DNA of 41,000 bases, taken from Actinomycetota bacterium (GTDB lineage: Bacteria; Actinomycetota; Actinomycetes; Actinomycetales; Microbacteriaceae). The DNA is taken from contig JAFDWP010000087.1 in assembly GCA_018268435.1 (NCBI GenBank), positions 1 through 41,000 on the forward strand, written 5' to 3'. The translations under genes were made by a program, and so were the position numbers. Below, in pieces: positions 19,246 through 29,548 of this stretch (position 1 is the first letter of the stretch; every line of letters starts with the position of its first letter). The notes below the pieces were generated by a model, which saw only the letters and a list, made by a program, of their open reading frames with translations, had not been told where the DNA came from and searched no databases.

Positions 19246-20667
19246 TCAGTGCAGCGCGCTGGTCTCGATGATGCGTCGCAGCGTCGCCTCGTCGTTCGCG
19301 ATCTCCGTGACCCGCTGCGGCGCGGCGAGCAGCACCTGCAGCTCGTCCGAGAGGGGCAGGTCGATGCCGAGCGCCTCGGTGATCGTCTCGCCGAACTTCT
19401 CGGGCTTCGCGGTCTCCAGCACGAGCATGGGGACGCCCTCCTCGACGAACTCGCGGGCGACCTTCACGCCGTCCGCGGTGTGCGGGTCGATGATCGCCCC
19501 GCTCGACTCGTGCACGGAGCGGATCGTGGCGAGACGGTCGGCGTGCGTGCTCGTGCCGCTCACGATCCCGAACTCGTCGGCGAAGCGCGGGAGATCCGCG
19601 GTGAAGTCGAATGCGCCCGTGCGGGCCAGATCGTCCCAGGCAGCGGTGACGCGCCGGGGGTCGCGGCCGACGAGGTCGTAGATGAAGCGCTCCAGGTTCG
19701 ACGCCTTCGAGATGTCCATCGAGGGGCTCGAGGTGGCCAGGGTCTGTGCGGCGCTGCGCGGGCGGTACACGCCCGTGCGGAAGAACTCGTCCAGCACGTT
19801 GTTCTCGTTCGCGGCGAGCACGAGCCGGCGGATCGGCACGCCCATGCCCCGCGCGAAGAAGCCGGAGAGGATGTTGCCGAAGTTGCCCGAGGGAACCGCG
19901 AACGAGACCTCGAAGCCGTCGCGCTCCGCCGCGTCGAGGGCGTCGGTCGCACGCAGCCACGCCCAGAAGTAGTACACGACCTGGGCGGTGATGCGGGCGA
20001 GGTTGATCGAGTTCACGGCGCCCAGGTGCTGGGAGCGCTTGAAGTCGAGGTCGCCTGCGAGGTCCTTGACCAGGTTCTGGCAGTCGTCGAAGACGCCCTC
20101 GACAGCGATGTTGTGCACGTTCTCGTCCTGCAGCGAGTACATCTGCGCGCGCTGGAAGGCGCTCATCCGGCCCTGCGGCGAGAGCATGAACACGCTGATC
20201 CGGTCCTTGCCGCGCAGGGCGTGCTCGGCGGCGGATCCTGTGTCGCCCGAGGTCGCACCGACGATGTTCAGCACGCCTCCGGTGCGCTCCAGCGCGTATT
20301 CGAGCGCCTGCCCGAGGAACTGCATCGCCATGTCCTTGAAGGCGAGGGTCGGCCCCTCGGACAGTCCGACGAGGGTGATCCCGTCGCCGATCGGCGTGAG
20401 CGGAACGGCCGTGGCGAACACCTCGGGGGCGTAGGCGGCGGCGCAGAGCGCGGAGAGGTCGTCGCGCGGGATGTCGGTCGCGAACAGCCCCAGCACCTCG
20501 GTCGCGAGATCCGCGTACCCGAGTCCGCGCCAGGATTCGAGGGTCGCACCGTCCACCCCGGGCAGGAGCTCTGGCACGAGCAGGCCGCCGTCGACGGCGA
20601 GCCCCTCCAGCAGTGCCTCGCTGTAGGTCTTCGGCTCCCCGCCGCCGCGGGTGGAGATGTACTGCAC
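19246..20667 (-). CDS. thrC: threonine synthase
   Basis: The 473-residue protein is a full-length class I threonine synthase, the PLP enzyme converting O-phosphohomoserine to threonine. The N-terminal STRGGGEPKTYSEALLEGLA and GPTLAFKDMAMQFLG are diagnostic; Lys111 in the latter binds PLP. ATSGDTGSAAEHAL supplies the phosphate-binding loop and VPSGNFGNILSGFFA the later PLP contacts. Translation starts at GTG 20667, preceded by GAGGAG. The longer open frame upstream is non-coding sequence and leader DNA. Here thrC stands alone, not with hom-thrB, and is divergent from leuA. A minus-strand GAGAAT at 20730-20735 is a weak -10 candidate. Confidence 0.96.
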   Translation of the reverse strand: MQYISTRGGGEPKTYSEALLEGLAVDGGLLVPELLPGVDGATLESWRGLGYADLATEVLGLFATDIPRDDLSALCAAAYAPEVFATAVPLTPIGDGITLVGLSEGPTLAFKDMAMQFLGQALEYALERTGGVLNIVGATSGDTGSAAEHALRGKDRISVFMLSPQGRMSAFQRAQMYSLQDENVHNIAVEGVFDDCQNLVKDLAGDLDFKRSQHLGAVNSINLARITAQVVYYFWAWLRATDALDAAERDGFEVSFAVPSGNFGNILSGFFARGMGVPIRRLVLAANENNVLDEFFRTGVYRPRSAAQTLATSSPSMDISKASNLERFIYDLVGRDPRRVTAAWDDLARTGAFDFTADLPRFADEFGIVSGTSTHADRLATIRSVHESSGAIIDPHTADGVKVAREFVEEGVPMLVLETAKPEKFGETITEALGIDLPLSDELQVLLAAPQRVTEIANDEATLRRIIETSALH

Positions 20668-20775
20668 AGCTGCTCCTCGAAAGTCGGGCTTCTCGGATCC
20701 GTTCGCATCCGCGCGGTCCGCGTCCATCGATTCTCGCAGGTCCGTCACGGGACCGAGGTCCGCATGACGCCGTGC

Positions 20776-20781
20776 TAGCAT
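20776..20781 (+). promoter_or_regulatory. -10 box for the leuA leader transcript
   Basis: TAGCAT lies six bases before the ATG of the leucine leader frame at 20788, so transcription probably begins at that ATG. Confidence 0.6.
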
Positions 20782-20787
20782 GGCCGC

Positions 20788-20819
20788 ATGCGCGCAGGCG
20801 GTCTGCTCCTTCTTAGCTG

Positions 20820-20841
<22 letters not shown>
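20788..20841 (+). CDS. leucine leader peptide of leuA
   Basis: A 17-codon frame encodes MRAGGLLLLSCRDESRI and stops with TGA. Four consecutive leucine codons (CTG CTC CTT CTT) include two CTT, rare in this GC-rich genome. The frame lies 72 bases ahead of leuA, and its second half forms the 5' arm and part of the loop of a strong stem (20820-20859). This is the layout of classical attenuation: ribosomes stall at the leucine codons when charged tRNA-Leu is scarce and change folding downstream. Leader-peptide control of leuA has been proposed for Actinobacteria; the exact mechanism here is inferred. The peptide ending resembles that of the leuC leader at 27983-28033. Confidence 0.85.
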
Positions 20842-22677
<1,836 letters not shown>

Positions 22678-22759
22678 GCCGGCCATCCGAAGCTTCTCCG
22701 CACCGTCATCCCGTGTGCGGAGGACTCGTCCGCGGCGCAACCGCCCGCGTGACTGCGAC

Positions 22760-22800
22760 TGCGCCCCGTGCCCGGCAGAACCTGCCGAGCACGGGGCGCA
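22760..22800. terminator. bidirectional stem-loop terminator between leuA and the convergent membrane gene
   Basis: TGCGCCCCGTGC (22760-22771) pairs with GCACGGGGCGCA (22789-22800). An inner stem CGGCAG/CTGCCG (22773-22778 with 22782-22787) closes a three-base loop AAC, with one C/A mismatch between stems. There is no U-tract, as is usual for actinobacterial hairpins. Its position between converging genes supports a terminator serving both. Confidence 0.8.
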
Positions 22801-22808
22801 GACGTGCG

Positions 22809-23495
22809 TCAGGGGCGGATGATCGGGATCATCCCGGTCTCGGCGGCGACACGGCGGCGGTAGAGCGCCCGCTGCTCCGGCAGCGACAGGTCGAAGACCA
22901 CGGCGAGTACGCGGATCACCGCCGTGAGGACGACGCCGATGACGGCCGCGGGCACGATCGCCATGCCCAGCCCGTGCGCGATGACGATGAAGGTGCAGCC
23001 CGCGCCGGCGGCGACCGCGTAGAGGGATCCGACGTGCATGATCGACACGGGCAGCCCCATGAGCATGTCGCGCAGCACGCCGCCGCCCACCGCCGCGCAG
23101 ACCCCGATGAACACGGCGGGCACCTCGGGGAGTCCGAAGGCGATGGCCTTGCTGGTGCCGAACGCCCCGAACATGCCGATCACCACGGCGTCCAGGCCGA
23201 CGACCACCGCGTTCAGACGCTGGAACAGCCCGGCGAGGAGCATGCCCACGAGCGCGGCGCCGCCTGCCGTGAGCAGGTACCAGTTGCTGTGCAGCGATGC
23301 CGGCGGCTGGCCCAGCAGGATGTCGCGGATGAGGCCGCCGCCCATGCCGATCATGATCCCGATGATCGCGACACCCAGCAGATCGAGGCGGCGCTGCCCT
23401 CGGAAGCCGGAGGCGAACATGGCGCCCTGCACGCCGCCCAGGCCCACGCCCAGCAGATCGGCCCACAGCGGGATGGTGAAGCTCGGTTCGGTCAC
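22809..23495 (-). CDS. TRIC/YadS family membrane protein (UPF0126, trimeric cation channel-like)
   Basis: The 228-residue protein has about seven membrane helices arranged as a tandem repeat. Each repeat holds a glycine-rich GGGLIRD or GGGVLRD motif ([16 protein letters not shown] near 50-65 and [15 protein letters not shown] near 135-150). These motifs define the bacterial TRIC-like family, whose members form trimeric monovalent-cation channels; some relatives have been proposed as glycine transporters. The GTG start at 23495 has GACAAT six bases upstream, a near match to a leaderless promoter. It is divergent from recO with a 35-base gap. Confidence 0.88.
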   Translation of the reverse strand: MTEPSFTIPLWADLLGVGLGGVQGAMFASGFRGQRRLDLLGVAIIGIMIGMGGGLIRDILLGQPPASLHSNWYLLTAGGAALVGMLLAGLFQRLNAVVVGLDAVVIGMFGAFGTSKAIAFGLPEVPAVFIGVCAAVGGGVLRDMLMGLPVSIMHVGSLYAVAAGAGCTFIVIAHGLGMAIVPAAVIGVVLTAVIRVLAVVFDLSLPEQRALYRRRVAAETGMIPIIRP

Positions 23496-23501
23496 CGCTC
23501 C

Positions 23502-23507
23502 ATTGTC
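23502..23507 (-). promoter_or_regulatory. possible leaderless -10 box of the TRIC-like gene
   Basis: GACAAT on the minus strand lies six bases before GTG 23495. It lacks the first T of TANNNT, so support is weaker than for the other sites. Confidence 0.35.
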
Positions 23508-23530
23508 CCCGGGAGTGGGATGATCGAGTA

Positions 23531-24259
23531 ATGCCCACCTACCGAGACGAAGCGGTGATCCTGCGCACCCACAAGCTCGGTGAGGCCGATCGGATCGTCA
23601 CGATGCTCTCGCGCACGCACGGCAAGGTGCGGGCCGTCGCGAAGGGGGTGCGCCGGACGTCGTCGAAGTTCGGATCCCGCCTGGAGCCGTTCATGGTCGC
23701 CGACGTGCAGCTCTACCAGGGGCGCTCCCTCGACATCGTGCAGCAGGCGGAGTCGCTCGGGTCGTACGGTGCGGACATCGCGCTGCACTACGACCGGTAC
23801 ACCGCCGCGAACGCGATGGTCGAGACGGCCGACCGGCTCAACGACGCCGAAGCGACGCCGGAGCAGTACCTGCTGCTGGTGGGAGGCCTGCGGGCGCTGG
23901 CCCGCGGGGAGCATGCATCCCGCAGCATCCTCGACTCCTACCTGCTGCGCGTCATGGCGCTCTCCGGCTGGGCCCCGTCGTTCAGCGACTGCGCACGCTG
24001 CGCGAAGCCCGGATCGCACACCGTCTTCGTCGCGCAGATGGGCGGTGTCGTCTGCGACGACTGCGCACCCGTCGGCAGCCCGCGCCTTCCCGCCTCCGCC
24101 TTCGAGGTGCTCCGCGCCCTCATCGCGGGCGACTGGGGGCGTGTCGACTCGGCACCCGACCGGGACGCGGCCGCCGCTTCCGGCGTGATCGCCGCATACG
24201 CCCAGTGGCATCTCGAGCGCGGGATCCGCTCGCTCTCGCTCATGGAGGGAACCCGGTGA
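23531..24259 (+). CDS. recO: DNA repair protein RecO
   Basis: The 242-residue protein has an N-terminal OB fold (1-80, with [20 protein letters not shown]) and a C-terminal helical domain with a zinc-finger-like set CARCAKPG and CDDC (about 157-182). RecO anneals single-stranded DNA and helps RecR load RecA at gaps. The start ATG has no clear Shine-Dalgarno; GATGAT six bases upstream is a weak leaderless-type hexamer. It overlaps uppS by four bases. The recO-uppS pair is standard in Actinobacteria, usually downstream of era and leuA as here. Confidence 0.95.
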   Translation: MPTYRDEAVILRTHKLGEADRIVTMLSRTHGKVRAVAKGVRRTSSKFGSRLEPFMVADVQLYQGRSLDIVQQAESLGSYGADIALHYDRYTAANAMVETADRLNDAEATPEQYLLLVGGLRALARGEHASRSILDSYLLRVMALSGWAPSFSDCARCAKPGSHTVFVAQMGGVVCDDCAPVGSPRLPASAFEVLRALIAGDWGRVDSAPDRDAAAASGVIAAYAQWHLERGIRSLSLMEGTR

Positions 24260-25065
24260 CCCCGAAGCCGTACACGCACAAGGACGCGGTCCCGTACCGC
24301 CCGCTGGACTGGACCGGTGTGCAGCCGCCGTCGTTCCCCGCGGTGCCGAACCACGTCGCGATCGTCATGGACGGCAACGGGCGCTGGGCGAACCGCCGCG
24401 GGCTGAACCGCATCGAGGGGCACAAGGCGGGGGAGGAGGTGCTGCTCGACGTCGTCGCCGGCGCCATCCAGGCGGGTGTCAAGCACCTCAGCGTGTACGC
24501 GTTCTCGACCGAGAACTGGGCGCGCTCGCCCGAGGAGGTGCGCTTCCTCATGGGGTACAACCGCGACGTGCTGCACCGGCGCCGTGATCAGCTCAACGAG
24601 TGGGGCGTGCGGATCCGCTGGGCGGGTCGGAAGCCCCGGCTGTGGGGTTCCGTCATCAAGGAGTTGCAGTACGCGGAGCAGCTCACGCGCGACAACGACA
24701 CCCTCACGCTCACGATGTGCATCAACTACGGCGGTCGGGTCGAGCTCGTCGACGCGATGCGCTCCATCGCCGAGGACGTCAAGGCGGGACGGCTGCGTCC
24801 CGGTGCTGTCACCGAGAAGGTGATCCGGCGGCACCTCTACATCCCCGACATGCCCGACGTCGATCTGTTCCTGCGCAGTTCGGGGGAGCAGCGCACCTCG
24901 AACTTCCTGCTCTGGCAGTCGGCATACGCCGAGATGGTGTTCCTGGACACGCTGTGGCCCGATTTCTCCCGTGAGGAGCTGTGGCGCGCGATCGGGATCT
25001 ATCTCTCCCGCGACCGTCGGTTCGGCGGCGCCGTGGACACGCCCGACGAGCTCGACGAAGCCTGA
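24256..25065 (+). CDS. uppS: isoprenyl transferase (undecaprenyl/decaprenyl diphosphate synthase, cis type)
   Basis: The 269-residue cis-prenyltransferase has the signature [14 protein letters not shown] (Asp39 binds the Mg-diphosphate) and the C-terminal [15 protein letters not shown] followed by a WPDF segment. It makes the polyprenyl diphosphate carrier used for peptidoglycan and other wall polymers at the membrane. The GTG start at 24256 overlaps the recO stop (GTGA) and has GGAGGG upstream. Product chain length cannot be read from the sequence, so uppS is used in the broad sense. Confidence 0.95.
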   Translation: MTPKPYTHKDAVPYRPLDWTGVQPPSFPAVPNHVAIVMDGNGRWANRRGLNRIEGHKAGEEVLLDVVAGAIQAGVKHLSVYAFSTENWARSPEEVRFLMGYNRDVLHRRRDQLNEWGVRIRWAGRKPRLWGSVIKELQYAEQLTRDNDTLTLTMCINYGGRVELVDAMRSIAEDVKAGRLRPGAVTEKVIRRHLYIPDMPDVDLFLRSSGEQRTSNFLLWQSAYAEMVFLDTLWPDFSREELWRAIGIYLSRDRRFGGAVDTPDELDEA

Positions 25066-25091
25066 GTCGGGCCGACCCCCGTCATGGGTGG

Positions 25092-25133
25092 CACGCCCCG
25101 GTCTGGCCCCACGCGCCGGCCGGGGTAGGCGTG
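25092..25133. terminator. possible hairpin between convergent uppS and HNH genes
   Basis: CACGCC (25092-25097) pairs with GGCGTG (25128-25133), with an inner CCGG/CCGG (25098-25101 with 25120-25123) and an asymmetric bulge. It is less regular than the other hairpins here. Confidence 0.4.
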
Positions 25134-25168
25134 ACGTCCCTGCCTGACGTCAGCCTCCCCGCGGCGCG

Positions 25169-26620
25169 TCAGGCGGCGGGGCGGAATCGCTTCGGTGGCG
25201 GGTCGACGTCGCCCCATGCGCAGCGGAGGGGAAGCCGCGGGAGGAGCACGGTCTGCCCGCCGCCTCGATCGTGCAGCACGAACTCGTCGGTCCGGTGCCG
25301 GGTGATCCGCCACCCGCCGTGATGCAACTGCATGTGGTGGAACCCGCGCAGCAGGATTCCGCGATCGATATCGGTGCGCCCGCTGTCGCGGGCCCATTCA
25401 TCGATGTGATGGGCTTCGCAATAGGACGCGGGTCGGTCGCAGCCTGTCCACCGGCACCCGCCGTCGCGGATCGCGAGACCGATCCGCTGTCTCGGGGTGA
25501 AGAGCCGGGACTCGCGCCCGACGTCGAGCGGATTCCCGCACGAGTCGACGGTCACGGGCACGGATCCGGCCTCGCAGATCCGCCGTTCGCCGACCGCCCC
25601 GGGCAGCGCGGACAGCCCGTCTTCCGTCATCGCAACCGGCGCGGGGACACCGTTTCCGTCGACTGTCCGCACCAGACGCACTCCGGCCTGCCGCGTGCCG
25701 AACACTGCTTCGGGGTCGGCGAGCGCGCCAGCGCGGAGCAGATCCAGCAGCAGGTCGTACGAGAGCTGGTCGTTCGTCCGGGAATCGGAGACCAAGTCGG
25801 TGGCCCGAGCGCTCTCGTCCGCGTCTACGAACCGCGGTCCGCCACGCCGCGGACGGAGCGCCGCGGCGAAGATCGAATCGACGAACGCGCCGCCCTCGTC
25901 ATCGAACGCGATCGACGCCCGACGTGCGCCGTCGGAGTCGAACCAGGTACGAAAGGAGCGGCGCTCGTACCGTGCCGTGAAGCGATGCTCGGCGCCGTCG
26001 GGGTCGAGCAGATCGCGGATCGTCCGCGCCGACGCTGCCAGATCCTCCACCGTGCGCCGTGAGGCCTCCTCGACGAGTCGCGTGGCAGCGTGCGCCCATG
26101 CATCATCCGCGCCGTCGGGCGCGTCGCCGAGCCCGCGGCGGATCGCATCGAACTGTGCCGACGTGAGAGTCCCCGACCGCAATCCGTCCCGCAAGACGTG
26201 CCGCCAGTTCTGCACGGTGGGCTCTTCCGGCGTCGCGCCGTCGCGCGCCTCGGCATCGGCGTCGACGCCGGCACCGTCCCGTTCGTCGCCGAGCAGTGCT
26301 TCCCCGACCCGCACCTGCCTCGCCGCTTCGCCCTTGGTCATCCCGCCGAGCTCCTGCACCAGGGATGCCGCGGAACGGTGTCCGCGGGACTGCGCCAATC
26401 CGGAATGCCTCGCGTCCCGGGTGGAGGGCCGTGCGATGACTCCAGCGCAGAGCCCCTGCACCTGCTCGATGAGTCGAGCGACCTCGCCGGCCTCGCGGAG
26501 CACCGCCACCGCTCCGGCATCGCTCAGTCCCTCGATGGCCGCTTGCACGTCGGACGCGCCGCCTCCGATCCGCCCAGCCAGGGTCGGGATCAGTGCCGCG
26601 ATCGCATCCAACGTCTTCAT
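25169..26620 (-). CDS. DUF222 / 13E12-repeat HNH endonuclease
   Basis: The 483-residue protein has an N-terminal helical DUF222 region (about 20-330) and a C-terminal HNH nuclease motif: GGCRWTGCDRP, then EAHHIDEW, ending with HHMQLHHGGW (about residues 405-460). Both Cys residues and the HH of the active site are present, so it may be active. The family is highly multiplied in Actinobacteria and is linked to the 13E12 repeats of mycobacteria; its role is unsettled (mobile-element or DNA-processing nuclease). It sits alone between uppS and terC, in an order where an extra gene is not expected, which suggests insertion. CAGGAG lies about ten bases upstream of the ATG. Confidence 0.9.
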   Translation of the reverse strand: MKTLDAIAALIPTLAGRIGGGASDVQAAIEGLSDAGAVAVLREAGEVARLIEQVQGLCAGVIARPSTRDARHSGLAQSRGHRSAASLVQELGGMTKGEAARQVRVGEALLGDERDGAGVDADAEARDGATPEEPTVQNWRHVLRDGLRSGTLTSAQFDAIRRGLGDAPDGADDAWAHAATRLVEEASRRTVEDLAASARTIRDLLDPDGAEHRFTARYERRSFRTWFDSDGARRASIAFDDEGGAFVDSIFAAALRPRRGGPRFVDADESARATDLVSDSRTNDQLSYDLLLDLLRAGALADPEAVFGTRQAGVRLVRTVDGNGVPAPVAMTEDGLSALPGAVGERRICEAGSVPVTVDSCGNPLDVGRESRLFTPRQRIGLAIRDGGCRWTGCDRPASYCEAHHIDEWARDSGRTDIDRGILLRGFHHMQLHHGGWRITRHRTDEFVLHDRGGGQTVLLPRLPLRCAWGDVDPPPKRFRPAA

Positions 26621-26768
26621 GCCCCCATTCTCCTGGCGACCACCGACATTCGAACCCCAGATCAGCCTGACTTTTCAAACGCCGCAAAACTCAATTCGAC
26701 GCAGGTCTGTGGAGGACGATCCCCCGCATCATCCGGACCACGCAATCCGCGGGCACCCACGGATCCGG

Positions 26769-26774
26769 TAGACT
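26769..26774 (+). promoter_or_regulatory. -10 box of the terC riboswitch transcript
   Basis: TAGACT lies just upstream of the conserved riboswitch core, so transcription should begin near 26781 or a few bases before. Confidence 0.5.
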
Positions 26775-26775
26775 G

Positions 26776-26880
26776 GCCCCCGCGAAGGGGAGTATTCCGA
26801 CTTCACGCGATCGTCATCACGAAACCCGCCGGCGGGTTTCCGGGCGCGTGACCGCCGTACGCGGGGAAGAGACTTTCGGC
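26776..26880 (+). ncRNA. yybP-ykoY manganese riboswitch
   Basis: Conserved pieces appear in order: AAGGGGAGTA (26785-26794, the first metal-binding loop), CGTCATCAC (26812-26820, the second loop) and GAGACTTTCGGC (26869-26880, the closing strand). CGAAGG (26783-26788) pairs with CTTTCG (26873-26878) as P1 with one G-U pair. TCACG (26817-26821) can pair with CGTGA (26847-26851). Between them lies a perfect 20-base palindrome (26821-26840). This class senses Mn2+ and commonly sits ahead of TerC-family exporters, which is the gene found here. The expression platform is not resolved. Confidence 0.85.
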
Positions 26881-26909
26881 CGTTGACCGACCCCCCTCGA
26901 AAGGCTTCC

Positions 26910-27911
26910 GTGGACGTTCCCGTCTGGTTCGAAATCGTCTCCCTCTCGGTGCTGCTGGTGATCCTGGCCGCCGACCTCCTCATCGTTCGCTGGCGTCCGC
27001 ACATCCCCTCAACCAAGGAGTCGACCCTCTGGGTGGTCTTCTACGTGGCACTCGCCCTCGGCTTCGCCGGACTCCTGCTCGCGGTCGCCGGAGGGCAGCA
27101 TGCGGGAGAGTTCCTCACCGGCTGGGCGCTGGAGTACAGCCTCTCGATCGACAACCTCTTCGTGTTCGTGCTGATCATGGCGCAGTTCGCTGTGCCGCGG
27201 AAGCTGCAGCAGGAGGTGCTGATGGTGGGCATCATCATCGCCCTGGTGCTGCGCGGCATCTTCATCCTGCTCGGCGTGACGATCATCGAGAACTTCGCGC
27301 CGGTGTTCTACCTGTTCGGCGCATTCCTGATCTGGACGGCGATCCGCCAGGCGATGCCGGAGAAGGAGCAGGAGGACGAGACCGCGGCGAAGGAGGGGTT
27401 CGCCGTGCGCCTGGTGCGCCGCATCGTGCCGGTCAGCGACGACTTCGACGGCCCGAAGCTGCGCACCGTGATCGACGGCAAGCGGGTGTGGACGCCCATG
27501 ATCATCGTGTTCGTCACGATCGGCGTCACGGATCTGATGTTCGCGATCGACTCGATCCCGGCGATCTTCAGCATCACGCAGAACAGCTTCCTGGTGTTCA
27601 CCGCGAACATCTTCGCGCTCATGGGGCTGCGACAGCTCTACTTCCTGCTCGGCGACCTGCTCGATCGCCTGCGCTACCTGCACTACGGCATCGCCGTGAT
27701 CCTCGCCTTCATCGGCGTGAAGCTCGTGCTGCATGCGATGCACGAGAACACGGTGCCCTTCATCAACGGCGGAAAGCCCATCGAGTGGGCCCCGGATGTG
27801 CCGATCTGGCTGTCCCTCACGGTGATCGTCATCGCGATGCTCGGCGCGACCGGTGCGAGCCTCATCGCCTCGGGTCGGGAGAAGCGCCAGGAGCGTGCTC
27901 TGGCGGAGTGA
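26910..27911 (+). CDS. TerC family integral membrane protein, probable manganese exporter
   Basis: Read from GTG 26910 (MDVPVWFEIVSLSVLL) the protein has 333 residues and about nine membrane helices. Acidic residues sit within helices in motifs typical of the family: EYSLSIDNLFVFVLI and VTDLMFAIDSIPAIF. TerC-family proteins (Alx/MeeF/YkoY types) export Mn2+ or metallate secreted enzymes; the riboswitch upstream supports manganese. The start is between GTG 26910, with AAAGG five to six bases before it, and TTG 26883, which directly abuts the riboswitch. I prefer GTG because the resulting N-terminus matches the family. A perfect hairpin follows the gene. Confidence 0.92.
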   Translation: MDVPVWFEIVSLSVLLVILAADLLIVRWRPHIPSTKESTLWVVFYVALALGFAGLLLAVAGGQHAGEFLTGWALEYSLSIDNLFVFVLIMAQFAVPRKLQQEVLMVGIIIALVLRGIFILLGVTIIENFAPVFYLFGAFLIWTAIRQAMPEKEQEDETAAKEGFAVRLVRRIVPVSDDFDGPKLRTVIDGKRVWTPMIIVFVTIGVTDLMFAIDSIPAIFSITQNSFLVFTANIFALMGLRQLYFLLGDLLDRLRYLHYGIAVILAFIGVKLVLHAMHENTVPFINGGKPIEWAPDVPIWLSLTVIVIAMLGATGASLIASGREKRQERALAE

Positions 27912-27929
27912 CCGTCGGAGAGCGCCGTG

Positions 27930-27966
27930 TCGGTCAGGGTGGGTGGGAAACACCCACCCTGACCGA
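27930..27966 (+). terminator. terminator hairpin after terC
   Basis: TCGGTCAGGGTGGGTG (27930-27945) pairs perfectly over 16 bp with CACCCACCCTGACCGA (27951-27966) around a GGAAA loop. No U-run follows. The hairpin ends four bases before the -10 box of the leuC leader, so terminator and next promoter are fused back to back. Confidence 0.85.
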
Positions 27967-27969
27967 GGG

Positions 27970-27975
27970 TAAACT
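27970..27975 (+). promoter_or_regulatory. -10 box for the leuC leader transcript
   Basis: TAAACT lies seven bases before the ATG of the leucine leader at 27983. The corresponding -35 would lie inside the terC terminator hairpin. Confidence 0.6.
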
Positions 27976-27982
27976 CGGGGCC

Positions 27983-28033
27983 ATGCAGGCGGTGCACCTT
28001 CTCCTTCGCAGCCGCGGCGAGACCTCGATCTAG
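27983..28033 (+). CDS. leucine leader peptide of leuCD
   Basis: A 16-codon frame encodes [16 protein letters not shown] and stops with TAG. Its three consecutive leucine codons are CTT CTC CTT, two of them rare here. Its end (S-R-G-E-T-S-I) resembles that of the leuA leader (S-C-R-D-E-S-R-I). It begins at the predicted transcription start and overlaps a strong stem (28012-28049), again with the stop codon in the loop. The layout implies leucine-dependent attenuation of leuC-leuD; mechanism inferred from arrangement and from resemblance to the leuA leader. Confidence 0.83.
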   Translation: MQAVHLLLRSRGETSI

Positions 28034-28049
28034 GCCTCCCTCGCCGCGG
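28012..28049 (+). promoter_or_regulatory. leuCD attenuator stem-loop
   Basis: CCGCGGCGAG (28012-28021) pairs perfectly with CTCGCCGCGG (28040-28049) around an 18-base loop; CCT and AGG can form a small inner stem. Compared with the leuA stem (CCGCGACGAG with CTCGTCGCGG), one A-U pair has become G-C, a compensatory change that supports real pairing. The 5' arm starts five bases after the last leucine codon, exactly as in the leuA leader. Confidence 0.75.
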
Positions 28050-28106
28050 AGTCTCACCCTGCGCTTCAGGGACATGGCCGCACCATCGACCCAGGAGAAG
28101 CAACGC

Positions 28107-29546
28107 ATGAACGACGCATCCGCCCGGCCCCGGACGCTCGCCGAGAAGGTCTGGGACGACCATCTCGTCGTGAAGGGCGAGAACGGCGAGCCCGACCTCA
28201 TCTACATCGATCTGCACCTCGTGCACGAGGTCACCAGCCCGCAGGCCTTCGACGGCCTGCGCGCCGAGGGGCGGCCGCTGCGTCGTCTCGATCTGACGAT
28301 CGCGACCGAGGACCACAACACCCCGACGCTGGCGATCGACAAGCCCATCGCCGATCTGACCAGCCGCACGCAGATCGAGACACTGCGCCGCAACGCCGCC
28401 GAGTTCGGCGTGCGTCTGCACTCGCTGGGCGACGCCGAGCAGGGCATCGTGCACGTCGTGGGCCCGCAGCTGGGCCTGACGATGCCGGGTATCACCGTGG
28501 TCTGCGGCGACTCGCACACCTCCACGCACGGTGCATTCGGTGCGATGGCGTTCGGCATCGGCACGAGCGAGGTCGAGCACGTCATGGCCACGCAGACGCT
28601 GCCGCTGAAGCCCTTCAAGACCATGGCGATCACCGTCGACGGGACGCTCCGCCCCGGCGTGACAGCGAAGGACATCATCCTCGCCGTGATCGCCAAGATC
28701 GGCACCGGCGGGGGACAGGGGTACGTCCTCGAGTACCGCGGCAGCGCCATCCGGGCCCTCAGCATGGAGGGCCGCATGACGATCTGCAACATGTCGATCG
28801 AGGCTGGCGCCCGCGCGGGCATGGTCGCGCCCGACGAGACCACTTTCGCGTACGTGCAGGGCAAGCCGCATGCGCCGCAGGGGCAGGACTGGGACGACGC
28901 CGTCGCATACTGGCGGACGCTGCCCACCGACGAGGGCGCGACCTTCGACGCCGAGGTGTTCATCGACGCCGATGAGCTCGAGCCGTTCGTCACCTGGGGC
29001 ACCAACCCCGGCCAGGGCAGCTCGCTGTCCTCGGTCGTGCCGGATCCGGCCGAGATCGCCGACCCGAACCAGCGCAGCGCCGCCGAGCGCGCGCTGGAGT
29101 ACATGGACCTCACGCCGGGCACCCCGCTCAAGGACGTGAGGGTCGACGCGGTCTTCATGGGATCGTGCACGAACAGCCGGATCGAGGATCTGCGCGCGTT
29201 CGCCTCGGTCATCAAGGGCAAGACGAAGGCCGAGGGCGTGCGGGTCATGGTCGTCCCGGGCTCCGCGCGGGTGCGCCTGGAGGCCGAGGCGGAGGGCCTG
29301 GACAAGGTCTTCACCGACTTCGGCGCCGAGTGGCGCTTCGCGGGCTGCTCGATGTGCCTGGGCATGAACCCCGACCAGCTCGCGCCGGGGGAGCGCTGCG
29401 CCTCGACCTCCAACCGCAACTTCGAAGGACGCCAGGGCAAGGGCGGACGCACGCACCTGGTGTCCCCGCTCGTCGCGGCGGCGACGGCCGTGCGCGGAAC
29501 CCTGTCCAGCCCCAGCGACCTCGTCGAGAACGGCCAGGAGGCCTGA
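28107..29546 (+). CDS. leuC: 3-isopropylmalate dehydratase large subunit
   Basis: The 479-residue aconitase-family subunit carries three cysteines for the [4Fe-4S] cluster, in [11 protein letters not shown] (Cys354) and [13 protein letters not shown] (Cys414, Cys417), plus substrate-binding [13 protein letters not shown] (133-145). With LeuD it isomerises 2-isopropylmalate to 3-isopropylmalate in leucine synthesis. ATG 28107 follows CAGGAGAAG; an earlier in-frame ATG at 28074 has no binding site. leuD starts two bases after the stop. Transcription comes from the attenuated promoter at 27970. Confidence 0.97.
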   Translation: MNDASARPRTLAEKVWDDHLVVKGENGEPDLIYIDLHLVHEVTSPQAFDGLRAEGRPLRRLDLTIATEDHNTPTLAIDKPIADLTSRTQIETLRRNAAEFGVRLHSLGDAEQGIVHVVGPQLGLTMPGITVVCGDSHTSTHGAFGAMAFGIGTSEVEHVMATQTLPLKPFKTMAITVDGTLRPGVTAKDIILAVIAKIGTGGGQGYVLEYRGSAIRALSMEGRMTICNMSIEAGARAGMVAPDETTFAYVQGKPHAPQGQDWDDAVAYWRTLPTDEGATFDAEVFIDADELEPFVTWGTNPGQGSSLSSVVPDPAEIADPNQRSAAERALEYMDLTPGTPLKDVRVDAVFMGSCTNSRIEDLRAFASVIKGKTKAEGVRVMVVPGSARVRLEAEAEGLDKVFTDFGAEWRFAGCSMCLGMNPDQLAPGERCASTSNRNFEGRQGKGGRTHLVSPLVAAATAVRGTLSSPSDLVENGQEA

Positions 29547-29548
29547 CC

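Noticed and set aside
17584-20778. Very long plus-strand open frame opposite the DUF2207 and thrC genes (over 1000 codons)
   Set aside because: It has Arg/His/Ala/Gly-rich composition without domains and lies antisense to two well-supported genes; long antisense frames are an effect of high GC content.
25132-25151. TGACG/CGTCA inverted repeat after uppS
   Set aside because: Short, with many such pairs expected by chance; no link to a promoter or start codon.
26636-26658. Minus-strand GGTTCGAAT near a later CCA, resembling a tRNA T-arm and 3' end
   Set aside because: The T-stem does not pair and no anticodon or acceptor stem can be drawn upstream; not a tRNA, and too little for an attachment-site claim.
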